Both the position numbers and the translations under genes were made by a program. Below, piece after piece: positions 24,535 to 32,996 of a stretch of DNA of 64,000 bases. Below the pieces are notes generated by a model. The model searched no databases and had not been told where the DNA came from. It saw only the letters and a list, made by a program, of their open reading frames with translations. Location: assembly GCA_002712335.1 (NCBI GenBank), contig PATI01000069.1, forward strand, positions 7,060 through 71,059. Direction: 5' to 3'. How positions within the stretch are numbered: position 1 is the first letter of the stretch; each line of letters starts with the position of its first letter. The DNA comes from Rhodospirillaceae bacterium. GTDB taxonomy: Bacteria; Pseudomonadota; Alphaproteobacteria; MPNO01; UBA2964.

Positions 24535-25701
24535 ATGCCTGCTATTAAAGAAATTGAAGTAGTCCATGTATCTTTGCCCACTAGGCGTGAGCATAAGTGG
24601 ACGGGCCTCACCGAGCCGATAGGTGGTTATATTTTGGTGCGGTTGACAGGTGATAATGGAATTGTCGGTTGGGGCGAGGCTCCAGCATTGAAGGACTGGG
24701 GCGGAGATTACGGGCGATATTTCGGAGAGTCCCCGGGGACAACTAAATTTATAGTAGAGAATTATCTAGCTCCAACCGTAGTTGGATGCGAAGTTGGTAA
24801 TATTGCGGATCTGCACCAAAGAATGGATACAATTGTAAAAGGTTATCCCTATGCCAAAGCTGCAGTAGATATAGCAGCTTACGATTTAGCTGGTCGAACC
24901 TTAGAAACACCGGTTTGGAAGCTGCTTGGTGGTAGAGTTCGTGACAGGATCCCAGTAACGCACTCAATAGGACTTCTTGATATAGAGGAGGCTGTTGAAG
25001 AGTGTAAGCAGGTTGTTGATGAAGGGATAAAGACTATCAAAATAAAGGTTGGAGTTGACTCAAACAGAGACGTCGAAATCGTCGAGCGTGTAAGGATGGC
25101 AGTCGGTGACAATATTGATTTATGTGTTGATGCCAACTGTGGTTATGCAACACCCCGTGATGCCGTTAGGGTTATTAGAAAAATGGAACCATTTGGTCTA
25201 AAATATGCGGAACAGCCTGTTGAAGGAATTGATAGGATAAGCGAAGTAACCCGCGTTCTAGAGACGCCGGTAATGGCTGATGAAAGTGCCTGGTTTCCAA
25301 GAGACGTACTGGAAATATTCGAGAAAAAGGCGGCTGATATTGTCTCGATTTATACCACCAAGCCAGGTGGTTTATATGGGGCGATGGAAGTGGCTTCTGT
25401 GGCGAGTGCGGCAAAGTTTTTATGTAACGTAAACGGGTCAGTTGAGACGGGAGTTGGTAATTTAGCAAATATTCATCTCGCTGCAGCAGCAAGTCCCGTG
25501 AAATTATCTTGCGTTGTGCCTGTCTCGATGCCAGCGGAATCACAAAATGGTAACGTAGGTGGTATCTATTACATTGATGACTTGATCAAGGATCCCTTTA
25601 AGTTAGTCGAGGGTTGTATAGAAGTGCCCGAGGGCAAAGGTTTTGGTATTGAGGTAGATGAGAACAAAATAGAAAGATATCGTGATACCAGCTTGCGATA
25701 G
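24535..25701 (+). CDS. Mandelate racemase/muconate lactonizing enzyme family protein
   Basis: A 388-residue enolase-superfamily enzyme of the muconate-lactonizing subgroup. Catalytic lysine K169/K171 (KIK), metal ligands D199 (VDANCGY), E226 (AEQPVEG) and D249/E250 (MADES), and the opposite lysine K276 (TTKPGG) are all in place. It abstracts an alpha proton next to a carboxylate, giving cycloisomerisation, dehydration or epimerisation. It may act with the downstream MBL-fold hydrolase. Muconate cycloisomerase is one option; dipeptide epimerase or sugar acid dehydratase are others. Confidence 0.87.
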   Translation: MPAIKEIEVVHVSLPTRREHKWTGLTEPIGGYILVRLTGDNGIVGWGEAPALKDWGGDYGRYFGESPGTTKFIVENYLAPTVVGCEVGNIADLHQRMDTIVKGYPYAKAAVDIAAYDLAGRTLETPVWKLLGGRVRDRIPVTHSIGLLDIEEAVEECKQVVDEGIKTIKIKVGVDSNRDVEIVERVRMAVGDNIDLCVDANCGYATPRDAVRVIRKMEPFGLKYAEQPVEGIDRISEVTRVLETPVMADESAWFPRDVLEIFEKKAADIVSIYTTKPGGLYGAMEVASVASAAKFLCNVNGSVETGVGNLANIHLAAAASPVKLSCVVPVSMPAESQNGNVGGIYYIDDLIKDPFKLVEGCIEVPEGKGFGIEVDENKIERYRDTSLR

Positions 25702-25765
25702 TGCGAAGCTGTTTAGAAAAATACAGGGTAATATTGGCTCAGAAACTCAAGGGATTGTCAAATTT

Positions 25766-26638
25766 ATGAAACCGTTAACTCTTGGTGAAGTAACCGTAAA
25801 TAGTATTGTCGAACGCGAAGGTCCTTGGCGTGCTCCGGAGCTTATGTATCCAACCTGCGATAAAGAAATAGCTATTTCTCATTTGAAAAAAATGGAGCCA
25901 TTTGTTTACGATGCTGATCACAACATGTTGGTCATAACCTACCAGACCTTTATACTAAAGACCCCCTATCACACGATATTGATCGATACGTGTCTTGGTA
26001 AGGATAAGGGTTATGGTCCTCCACACGATTTTCCGAAACAGCCTTGGCTTGATGGGTTCAAAAGAAATGGATTACGGTTCACAGACATAGATTACGTTTT
26101 TTGTACGCACCTTCACATAGATCATTGTGGTTGGAATACGCGTCTTATCGATGGTCGCTGGGTGCCTACTTTTCCAAACGCGAAATATATATTTAGTAAA
26201 CGGGAATATGAAACGTGGGAGGCGGAAACAAAAAAAGGGTCCAAACCTCCCGGCAATGTGTGGCTCCAAAATTGTCAACCCATCGTGGAAGCCGGACAGG
26301 CAATACTGGTAGAAGATGATTTTCAACTTGATGACATAGTTTGGATTACCTCAACCCCGGGCCATTCTCCGGGGCATGTTTGTATTAACCTAAAATCTGG
26401 TCATCAGCGTGCAATATTTTCTGGAGATGTTATGCATCACGCCTTACAATGTGTCGAACCGGATTGGTCGTCATGTTTTTGCTGGGATGCTCACCAATCT
26501 GCCTTGACTAGACGAAAGTTGCTAGCAACTGTTACCGATACAGACACTCTAGTTATGCCCGCACATTTCCCTGGCCCTACTGCGGGTCGGATCATTAGTA
26601 AAGGCGACGCCTATCAATTCAAATTTTTAAAAGAATAG
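25766..26638 (+). CDS. MBL-fold (metallo-beta-lactamase) hydrolase
   Basis: A 290-residue metallo-beta-lactamase fold protein from ATG 25766, with AAGGGA about 11 bp upstream. The dizinc motif is HLHIDH, followed by TPGHSPGH, SGDVMHH and PAHFPGP; all histidine and aspartate ligands are present. The subgroup includes lactonases and related esterases. An earlier ATG at 25682 would overlap the enolase-family gene by 20 bp; the later start better fits the fold. A lactonase next to a cycloisomerase-like enzyme would make chemical sense (lactone formed, then hydrolysed), but that is inference. Confidence 0.85.
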   Translation: MKPLTLGEVTVNSIVEREGPWRAPELMYPTCDKEIAISHLKKMEPFVYDADHNMLVITYQTFILKTPYHTILIDTCLGKDKGYGPPHDFPKQPWLDGFKRNGLRFTDIDYVFCTHLHIDHCGWNTRLIDGRWVPTFPNAKYIFSKREYETWEAETKKGSKPPGNVWLQNCQPIVEAGQAILVEDDFQLDDIVWITSTPGHSPGHVCINLKSGHQRAIFSGDVMHHALQCVEPDWSSCFCWDAHQSALTRRKLLATVTDTDTLVMPAHFPGPTAGRIISKGDAYQFKFLKE

Positions 26639-26655
26639 GAAAATGGAGAAGCCCT

Positions 26656-27414
26656 TTAAATAGCATTATAGGCACCGTCAACAAAGCAATCATTACCAGA
26701 CATATAGCTTGATTCGTCGCTCGCCAGAAATACTGCAGTTTTAGCAATTTCCTCCGGTTGTCCCAACCTTGCGGCAGGTAAATGGGGCCTATGTCTTTCC
26801 ACTACGTCCCCCATGTTTTTATTTGCGACCAGCAGTCTTGGTGTTTCAACAGGCCCAGGCAAAATAGAATTTGCACGTATATTATTTTTCGCATAATCCA
26901 CGGCCACAGACTTTGATAGCATCCTCACGGCACCCTTTGATGAACAATAGGCTGGCCGGTTCCTTGCTGCGCGTGCCCCGTATATAGAAGAAATGTTGAT
27001 AAAAGAGCCTCCACCGGCATCCAGCATAGGAGGGATCGAAAATTTGGTGACTATGAACATACCGGTGATGTTGACATCAAAGGTTTTACGCCAAAGGTTT
27101 AAATCCAACTGGTGCAGCGGAAGTAAGGGGTCTGCAAAGGCCGCTGCGTTAAATACAACGTTTAGTTTAAGGAATGTCTCTACTGTTTTATCAATAGCTG
27201 CTTTTACAGCTGATTCATCGGTTACATCGCAAACAATGGGAATGGCTTGTCCACCGGCAGCTACTATATCGGCGGCAGTTTTACTGACACTTTCTCGATT
27301 GATGTCAACGCAGGCAACCGCGGCACCCTCTTTACCAAACAACCTTGCTGTAGAGCCCGCGATAGCTCCGCCAGCGGCAGTCACAAATGCTACTTTACCT
27401 TTTAAACGTAACAT
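26656..27414 (-). CDS. Short-chain dehydrogenase (copy 1 of tandem triplet)
   Basis: A 252-residue classical SDR. TAAGGAIAG is the NAD(P) motif, NAAA replaces NNAG, and Ser...YCSSK is the active site (ISSIYGARAARNRPAYCSSKGAV). AGGAG stands 8 bp before the ATG at 27414. It is the most downstream of three similar SDR genes on the minus strand, all sharing the VTAxGGxIAG start, the SIxGPxETxRLL stretch and the MxGxDxxVDxAYxA(I/F)-like end. Substrate is unknown. Confidence 0.88.
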   Translation of the reverse strand: MLRLKGKVAFVTAAGGAIAGSTARLFGKEGAAVACVDINRESVSKTAADIVAAGGQAIPIVCDVTDESAVKAAIDKTVETFLKLNVVFNAAAFADPLLPLHQLDLNLWRKTFDVNITGMFIVTKFSIPPMLDAGGGSFINISSIYGARAARNRPAYCSSKGAVRMLSKSVAVDYAKNNIRANSILPGPVETPRLLVANKNMGDVVERHRPHLPAARLGQPEEIAKTAVFLASDESSYMSGNDCFVDGAYNAI

Positions 27415-27429
27415 GAAGACGTCTCCTGT

Positions 27430-28188
27430 TTAAAAAGCTGTATAGGCGGCATCGACAACCATATCAGCACCGGAGGTAAAACTCGAATCATCACTCGCTA
27501 AAAATAAAGCGGTTTGCGCTATTTCTTCTGGCTTTCCGAGACGTTTCTGATGTAAGCGCGTTCCGTGCCGTTCCACAACTGCTTCAATAGATGGGTTTCT
27601 GGCCAGCAGACGCGGGGTTTCGATAGGTCCAGGCATTATCGAGTTGGCTCTAATATTATCAACCGCATAGTCGACGGCGATAGACTTAGATAGCATACGA
27701 ACGCCACCCTTGGCAGCACAATATGCGGGACGTTCTTTAGCACTTACGACGCCGTATATTGAGGAAACATTTATAATTGATCCACCTTTTGCAGCCTGCA
27801 TTTTTGGAATCACGTGTCTTGCAACAATAAACATGCCCGTAAGATTTACATCAATAACGGATTTCCACATTTCCAGCGGCATCTCGGCTAGTCGGTGCCG
27901 TTTCTCAGAATAAGCGGCTGCATTAAAGCACACATTTAGCTTGCCGAATTCGGTAACACACTTTTCTACAGCATTTTTGACTGCGTCATCATTTGTCACA
28001 TCACAGGTTAAGGCTAGAGCCTTTCCACCGCCCGCTTTTATATCTTTAGCCGTTTGGTTTACATTTTTTTCAACAATATCCACACAACATACAGCGGCCC
28101 CCTCAGCACCAAAAAGGCGAGCCGTGGCCCCTGCAATTGCGCCGCCAGATGCAGTAACGAATGCAACCCTTCCATCAAGCCTTCCCAT
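27430..28188 (-). CDS. Short-chain dehydrogenase (copy 2 of tandem triplet)
   Basis: A 252-residue classical SDR with TASGGAIAG, NAAAYSEK, ISS-like Ser and YCAAK. The start is ATG 28188, behind GGAGG with 6 bp spacing; a longer reading to 28239 would overlap the preceding gene. It is 15 bp from copy 1 and 31 bp from copy 3. Closest in look to copy 1: both have the SSIYG...RPAYC stretch and the AVERH or VVERH loop after the RLL segment. Confidence 0.88.
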   Translation of the reverse strand: MGRLDGRVAFVTASGGAIAGATARLFGAEGAAVCCVDIVEKNVNQTAKDIKAGGGKALALTCDVTNDDAVKNAVEKCVTEFGKLNVCFNAAAYSEKRHRLAEMPLEMWKSVIDVNLTGMFIVARHVIPKMQAAKGGSIINVSSIYGVVSAKERPAYCAAKGGVRMLSKSIAVDYAVDNIRANSIMPGPIETPRLLARNPSIEAVVERHGTRLHQKRLGKPEEIAQTALFLASDDSSFTSGADMVVDAAYTAF

Positions 28189-28219
28189 TAAAACCTCCGT
28201 TATTAATTTGTTGATAAAA

Positions 28220-28978
28220 TTAAATGGCGGTAAATCCACCGTCTACAAAGACATCTGATCCTGTCATAAAGCTTGATTGTTCACTAGCGAGAAAAACCGC
28301 TGTATTTGCGATGTCTTCCGGTTTTCCTAGTCTACCGATAGGGTGCAACGGGACCATTCGTTCCCGTACTTGTTCCATCGTGGGGGTCCTAGCTAGGAGA
28401 CGGTCTGTCTCAATGGCTCCTGGAAGTATGCTGTTTGCTCGAATATTATCTGAAGCGAAATCAAGCGCAATAGATTTGGAAAGTTGTCTAACCGCCCCCT
28501 TTGTTGCCATATAGGCGGGACGTTGATGCCATGCAATATAACCAAAAGTGGAGGAAATATTTATGAATTGACCTCCGCCAGCGGCTTGCATATGTGGTAT
28601 CGCATATTTAGCCACAAGAAACATGCCAGTAAGGTTGACATCCAACACTTCTTGCCAAATTTCTAATGGCATAGTTTTTACAGTATGGAGAGGCTCCGAA
28701 GCCGCGGCTGCATTTACAACGATTTCCAATCTACCCAAGACGTCGGCAGTTTCGTCTACGCAAATTTTAACTTCTGAATCATTGGCAACATTACAAATTT
28801 TTGCGATTGCCTTCCCGCCATTTTCTTTAATATCAGTGACTGTCTTGTTAACCGTCTCTTTATTAATATCGACACAGCATACGTTCGCACCCTCGGCTGC
28901 AAATCTTCTGGCAATTGCCCCTGCTATACCGCCGCCGGCTGCTGTTACTAGGGCAACTCTGTCATCAAGCATTCCCAT
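28220..28978 (-). CDS. Short-chain dehydrogenase (copy 3 of tandem triplet)
   Basis: A 252-residue classical SDR and first gene of the triplet. TAAGGGIAG is the cofactor motif, NAAAASEP takes the place of NNAG, and ISSTFGYIAWHQRPAYMATK holds the active Ser and YxxxK. The start is ATG 28978 behind AGGGAG; the preceding in-frame TTG is less likely. It is more divergent from copies 1 and 2 (HQRPAYMATK), so the triplet may cover different stereoisomers or substrates. A VOC gene lies immediately upstream on the same strand. Confidence 0.88.
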   Translation of the reverse strand: MGMLDDRVALVTAAGGGIAGAIARRFAAEGANVCCVDINKETVNKTVTDIKENGGKAIAKICNVANDSEVKICVDETADVLGRLEIVVNAAAASEPLHTVKTMPLEIWQEVLDVNLTGMFLVAKYAIPHMQAAGGGQFINISSTFGYIAWHQRPAYMATKGAVRQLSKSIALDFASDNIRANSILPGAIETDRLLARTPTMEQVRERMVPLHPIGRLGKPEDIANTAVFLASEQSSFMTGSDVFVDGGFTAI

Positions 28979-29016
28979 CAAATTTTTCTCCCTCTGAGGT
29001 TAGAATTATTTATTGT

Positions 29017-29385
29017 TTATCCCCTGAATTCTATTGCTTCGCCATCTGGTCCGGAAAAGACGACGCGTCGCCACCCTTTCTCCCGCTCTTCACGCGCGTC
29101 GGTACTATGAGGCTCTGTCAAAACTTTAAGACCTGCTTTCTTCAATCGTTCCACCTCGACATCAAACTGATCTGTCTCAAAACAAAAATGGAATCCATTC
29201 ATTCCGCGGGCATCTCGATTAACGAGCTCTAGCACTGTGTCTCCGGATCGGAGATACGCAATTTTTTTTCCGTCTCCGGTCAAATGTTGGTAGTAGAGTT
29301 CGCAATCGAAATATTCTTCGTAGAAGGCAATAGACCGTTCAATATCTGCAACATCTAATGCGACGTGATCTATCCTTTTAAACAT
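29017..29385 (-). CDS. VOC/glyoxalase-fold protein
   Basis: A small single-module VOC protein of 122 residues starting at ATG 29385, preceded by AAAGGAAC. Metal ligands of the glyoxalase type appear as H7 (RIDHVALD), a mid-protein histidine (MNGFHFCFE) and the C-terminal glutamate in GEAIEFRG. Functions in this family include lactoylglutathione lyase, methylmalonyl-CoA epimerase and dioxygenases. It heads the minus-strand group that continues into the three SDR genes 38 bp downstream. Longer upstream readings are not conserved in character. Confidence 0.8.
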   Translation of the reverse strand: MFKRIDHVALDVADIERSIAFYEEYFDCELYYQHLTGDGKKIAYLRSGDTVLELVNRDARGMNGFHFCFETDQFDVEVERLKKAGLKVLTEPHSTDAREEREKGWRRVVFSGPDGEAIEFRG

Positions 29386-29571
29386 GTAGTTCCTTTCATC
29401 ATCCCATGGGCTACCATTTACCTCGTAGCCCAAATAGTCAAACTGGTGTTTACAGCGTTTTTTAATGAGAGTGTGATATAAAAACTTAGAAAGCAGCATG
29501 ACGAATTATATTGACGAGTTTATAACAAAATGGGCAATACCAACTAATAATTACGTTTCAAGGGTGGGTAT

Positions 29572-30321
29572 GTGATTTTTAATATAAATTGGAACATGGT
29601 ATTAAAGAAGTCTCTAGTAACCTTATTCTTAATACTCGTTCTGATAGTATTGGTTGGAGGAATTCACCTCTATATAAAAGCCGACGATATGATTAGGGCG
29701 GTCGTTACAGACGTTGGATCCAGAGCCACTGAAACAAAAGTAAAGGTGGGATTGGTTGACCTTTCATTCCATGAGGGAAAGCTATTGATGGCCGGCACCC
29801 AAATACAAAATGTTAAGTCTTTTAAAAGTAACACGGCCGTTACAATTGGCAGAATAAGCCTTAAGGTAAACCCTAATTCCTTAACTAATAATGTGGTTTT
29901 AATTAAAGAAATTATTATCACAGATCTTGACATTGCTTATGAATATATGGGGGGGCAGAGCAATTTTGGCTCTATTCGGGCTCGGGTTAAAAATTATTGC
30001 AATCGCTACAAGAAATGGAAACCCTTAGAAAACATAAAGGAACCTTTTGGATCCTTTAAATTCAACGCTATGAGTCTTTTAGTAAGCGAAGGAAAGATTA
30101 AATTTAGCTCGGACGGGCCCCTTAATTCTAATTCCGTTGTTTCTTTGCCAAAATTGTATTTGAAAAACTTTATCAAGAAAGATGGTGGGGTAACAACAAC
30201 TGGCCTAATATGTGAGATTATTGAGGTGGTGGTTAATCATGTTTCTAAATCAGGAGATCACGGCTTCAGTGCGTTAACGAAAAACATAAAACAGGATGAT
30301 GTGGAGCCGGCCAAACATTAA
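29572..30321 (+). CDS. AsmA-like membrane-anchored periplasmic protein
   Basis: A 249-residue protein with one N-terminal membrane segment (about 10-34) and a beta-rich remainder. Features of small AsmA-type proteins are visible: VTDVGSRATETKVKVGLVDLSFHEGK, an NPNSL-type repeat strand, VVLIKEIIITDLDIAYEY, and a C-terminal GVTTTGLICEIIEVVVNHV. Such proteins sit in the inner membrane facing the periplasm and are linked to lipid transport or outer-membrane assembly. The start is GTG 29572 behind AAGGGTGGG; the ATG at 29596 lacks a ribosome binding site. It stands alone among catabolic genes. Confidence 0.7.
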   Translation: MIFNINWNMVLKKSLVTLFLILVLIVLVGGIHLYIKADDMIRAVVTDVGSRATETKVKVGLVDLSFHEGKLLMAGTQIQNVKSFKSNTAVTIGRISLKVNPNSLTNNVVLIKEIIITDLDIAYEYMGGQSNFGSIRARVKNYCNRYKKWKPLENIKEPFGSFKFNAMSLLVSEGKIKFSSDGPLNSNSVVSLPKLYLKNFIKKDGGVTTTGLICEIIEVVVNHVSKSGDHGFSALTKNIKQDDVEPAKH

Positions 30322-30447
30322 GTTGAGAAGATAAAAAAATAAATGGGTTGTTTGATTGCCAGAAGCTTGGTGAAATAACAAAGTTAAGAAAGGCATAAGC
30401 CTCATCTCAATTAGACTTAGGCTAAAATGATGGCCAGGGAGGTCACG

Positions 30448-31233
30448 ATGGCGCCAGATGGCATGCATTCGATTAATATTCCTTCTCTTCAGGGAAAGGT
30501 CAGTGCTGATGAATGGAAGGCAAGAGTCAATCTTGCTTGCGCATATAGACTAGTCGCTCATTATGGCTGGACACACGTCACTGCTAATCATATTTCTTTG
30601 CGGGTGCCCGGAGATGAGGAGCATTTCCTTCTTAACCCATTCGGATTGTTATTTGATGAGGTCACTGCTTCCAGCCTGGTGAAAATTGATCTTGATGGCA
30701 ACAAGGTAATGGATAGTGAGTTTGGCATAAATCAGGCTGGCTATGTAATTCATAGTGCCATCCACGGTGCGAGGCGTGATATCACTTGCGCAATTCATAC
30801 CCACACAGAAGCTGGCATGGCAGTTTCAGCTCATAAAGAAGGTTTACTTCCTTTAAATATGAGTGCCATACGCTTTTACGAAAAAATAGCCTATCACGAC
30901 TATGAGGGGGTAACTATTGACGTAGAGGAGCGAAAAAATATCGTTCAGCACCTTGGCGATCATTTTGCAATGATCCTGCGTAACCACGGACTTTTGACTT
31001 TGGGCCGCAATTTGGGTGAAGCGTTTTATCTAATGTATAATTTGGAAAAGGCCTGCAGAGCGCAGGTCGCCGCAATGGCTGGTGGACCAGAACTCGAGAT
31101 ACCGCCTGAGCACATTCTGAAGAAGTCTGCAGAACAAAGTTGGAGGCCTAATAACAATAATCCTGAGGAGCACCCCGCTTGGCCGGCCTTAATGCGAAAA
31201 ATGGACCGGCTGGATCCCTCCTATAGAGAATAA
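30448..31233 (+). CDS. Class II aldolase/adducin family protein
   Basis: A 261-residue protein of the fuculose-phosphate aldolase/adducin fold with intact zinc histidines: HTHTEAG and RNHGLLTLG, plus the HYGWTHVTANHIS start typical of the family. It would cleave or form aldols or decarboxylate small oxo-acids using zinc. The start is ATG 30448, because AGGGAGGT at 30436-30443 is spaced for it; two upstream ATGs are possible. One of four class II aldolase paralogues in the window (others at 45123, 51067 and 54709), this one has the non-phosphorylated-substrate, adducin-like type. Confidence 0.85.
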   Translation: MAPDGMHSINIPSLQGKVSADEWKARVNLACAYRLVAHYGWTHVTANHISLRVPGDEEHFLLNPFGLLFDEVTASSLVKIDLDGNKVMDSEFGINQAGYVIHSAIHGARRDITCAIHTHTEAGMAVSAHKEGLLPLNMSAIRFYEKIAYHDYEGVTIDVEERKNIVQHLGDHFAMILRNHGLLTLGRNLGEAFYLMYNLEKACRAQVAAMAGGPELEIPPEHILKKSAEQSWRPNNNNPEEHPAWPALMRKMDRLDPSYRE

Positions 31234-31250
31234 TGGATCAGAATCTCAAT

Positions 31251-32078
31251 TTAAGATCGTCCTCCAGATTCAATTTTTTTCTCAGTAATCGACATAAACT
31301 TCTTGCGAGTTTCTAGCATAGCGTTGATGCAATTAGGGTCAAAGTCTTTCTTGGGCGCCGGGTCGGCACCCCAAAACCCGTATTTGTCTTCCCCTCTTAA
31401 TAACATCGCAGTTGCACCCTCAAATCTTGTTTCTTTAACGTGGGGCGCGACATAGTGGATTGAGAAACCTATACGTGGATGATTTGCGGTATTTGGCCCT
31501 GAACTATGAACCACGCTCTCATGATGAAATACCACCTGGCCCGCTTTTAATTCGGCGTATACTGCTTTTTTTTCTTGAACATTGATTACGTTCTGTCCAA
31601 GTGTTGCCAGGTTATCTGGATCGGGCTTGATCTCGTGAATTGCAGTTTCTTTGTGAGATCCAGGAATGTAACGAAGGCACCCAGATTCTTTCGTAGAATC
31701 GTTAAAGCCAAGCCAGGCTGTCACGGTTTCTGAAGGTTCGAAGCCGTATACGAAACTGTCCGTATGCCAAGATATAAATCGTGGGTCATTGGCTTTTTTC
31801 GTAAAAAAAGAGGCTCCCCAACATAAAATATTAGGGCCAATCAAATCTTCAAGTGCATCCAAAAGCTTGGGGTGACTTACGACGTCGCAGAGCCAGGGGA
31901 AAGGCAATTGTGCTTTAATGCGAAAGCGGTTTTGCGGTTCTTCACCCAGCTCTTTTTCTAAAGAATTGAACTTTTTCCAGAGGTTCCCTGCTTCTTCTGG
32001 AGTGTACACTTCATATGGAAAAAGAAAGCCATCTTCTTGAAATTTTTTGACCTCTAGTTCTGTAAGCCCCTTAGCCAT
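31251..32078 (-). CDS. Phytanoyl-CoA dioxygenase (PhyH) family protein
   Basis: A 275-residue Fe(II)/2-oxoglutarate oxygenase. The iron ligands H105 and D107 (SWHTDSF) and the distal H191 (VHSSGP), with R202 for 2-oxoglutarate, are all present. AAGGGGAA precedes the ATG at 32078. It is the third gene of a minus-strand operon after an acyl-CoA dehydrogenase and a hydratase/lyase, 18 bp from the latter. It likely hydroxylates an acyl-CoA or an O-methyl/alkyl aromatic side chain; the substrate is unknown. Confidence 0.87.
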   Translation of the reverse strand: MAKGLTELEVKKFQEDGFLFPYEVYTPEEAGNLWKKFNSLEKELGEEPQNRFRIKAQLPFPWLCDVVSHPKLLDALEDLIGPNILCWGASFFTKKANDPRFISWHTDSFVYGFEPSETVTAWLGFNDSTKESGCLRYIPGSHKETAIHEIKPDPDNLATLGQNVINVQEKKAVYAELKAGQVVFHHESVVHSSGPNTANHPRIGFSIHYVAPHVKETRFEGATAMLLRGEDKYGFWGADPAPKKDFDPNCINAMLETRKKFMSITEKKIESGGRS

Positions 32079-32096
32079 TTATCTGTTCCCCTTTTA

Positions 32097-32969
32097 CTAT
32101 TTTCTTTTGTAGGTGCCCACGCCCGGTCTAAAGGTCTTTTCGTCTAGGAATTGTTTCATACCCTCCTGACGACCCTGCTCTTTATCAACTCTTTGCAGTG
32201 CATCGCTTTTGCAACGTAGATAATCAGCCGCCTGTTCCATATTCATATCCCGAACCGAACGTATCGCTTCTTTGGTATAACGGATAGCCCAAGGATTTTT
32301 TTTCAAAAGCTTTCGCGCAATTTTTAGGGTTTCAGATTTTAATCTGGTACGTGGAACTGAGAAATTTACAAATTTCATTTGCGCAGCTTCTTTTCCATTA
32401 AATGTATCCCCTGAAATAGAATACCACATCGCGTCACGGAAACTCATAACTTGATTGACGTTCCAACCAACAAGTCCCCCTGGGATATGGCCCCAGTTAA
32501 TTTCGGAAATACCAAAAACAGCGTCGTTTGCGGCAATGGCAACATCACACGATACAATTGGGGTTAGCCCTCCGCCGAAAACAAAGCCGTTAACCATGGC
32601 TATTGTCGGTTTTGGAAAGCCGGTTAGACGATAAGAACGCCAGCTTTCGGATGCTGCTGCTGCCCTGCTTCGGGAGACGGGGTCATTTGATAAACCCCGG
32701 AAATAGGTTTTCAAATCCTGACCAGCACAAAAAGCTTTTCCTGCCCCGGTCAAAATGACCAATTTGGTGTCGGCGTCGACTGCGAGGCGTTCTAGGGCGT
32801 CATCCATCTCATGATGCAGCTCCGGACTCATTGCATTTCGTTTCTCGGGTCTATTTAAAGTTAAAAAGGTGATACCATCCTTTCGTTGTTCTACGAGTAC
32901 ATTATTGTATTGGTATTTTGACCCCTTTTTTTGAATTGGTCCTTTCTTGGCAGTGGTACTTTTTACCAT
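32097..32969 (-). CDS. Hydroxycinnamoyl-CoA hydratase/lyase-like enoyl-CoA hydratase
   Basis: A crotonase-fold protein of 290 residues. It follows the p-hydroxycinnamoyl-CoA hydratase/lyase (HCHL/FerB) pattern: LNRPEKRNAMSPELH, TGAGKAFCAGQDLKTYF, MVNGFVFGGG, FGISEINWG with E156 equivalent to the catalytic Glu143 of Pseudomonas HCHL, and the C-terminal EGMKQFLDEKTFRPG. HCHL hydrates feruloyl-CoA and then cleaves it to vanillin and acetyl-CoA. A basic N-terminal leader (TTAKKGPIQKKGSK) precedes the fold. It is paired with an acyl-CoA dehydrogenase and mirrors the paralogue at 39190. Plain hydratase activity is the alternative. Confidence 0.82.
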   Translation of the reverse strand: MVKSTTAKKGPIQKKGSKYQYNNVLVEQRKDGITFLTLNRPEKRNAMSPELHHEMDDALERLAVDADTKLVILTGAGKAFCAGQDLKTYFRGLSNDPVSRSRAAAASESWRSYRLTGFPKPTIAMVNGFVFGGGLTPIVSCDVAIAANDAVFGISEINWGHIPGGLVGWNVNQVMSFRDAMWYSISGDTFNGKEAAQMKFVNFSVPRTRLKSETLKIARKLLKKNPWAIRYTKEAIRSVRDMNMEQAADYLRCKSDALQRVDKEQGRQEGMKQFLDEKTFRPGVGTYKRK

Positions 32970-32996
32970 GTGTTTTCCTCCCATTATTTAGTTATT

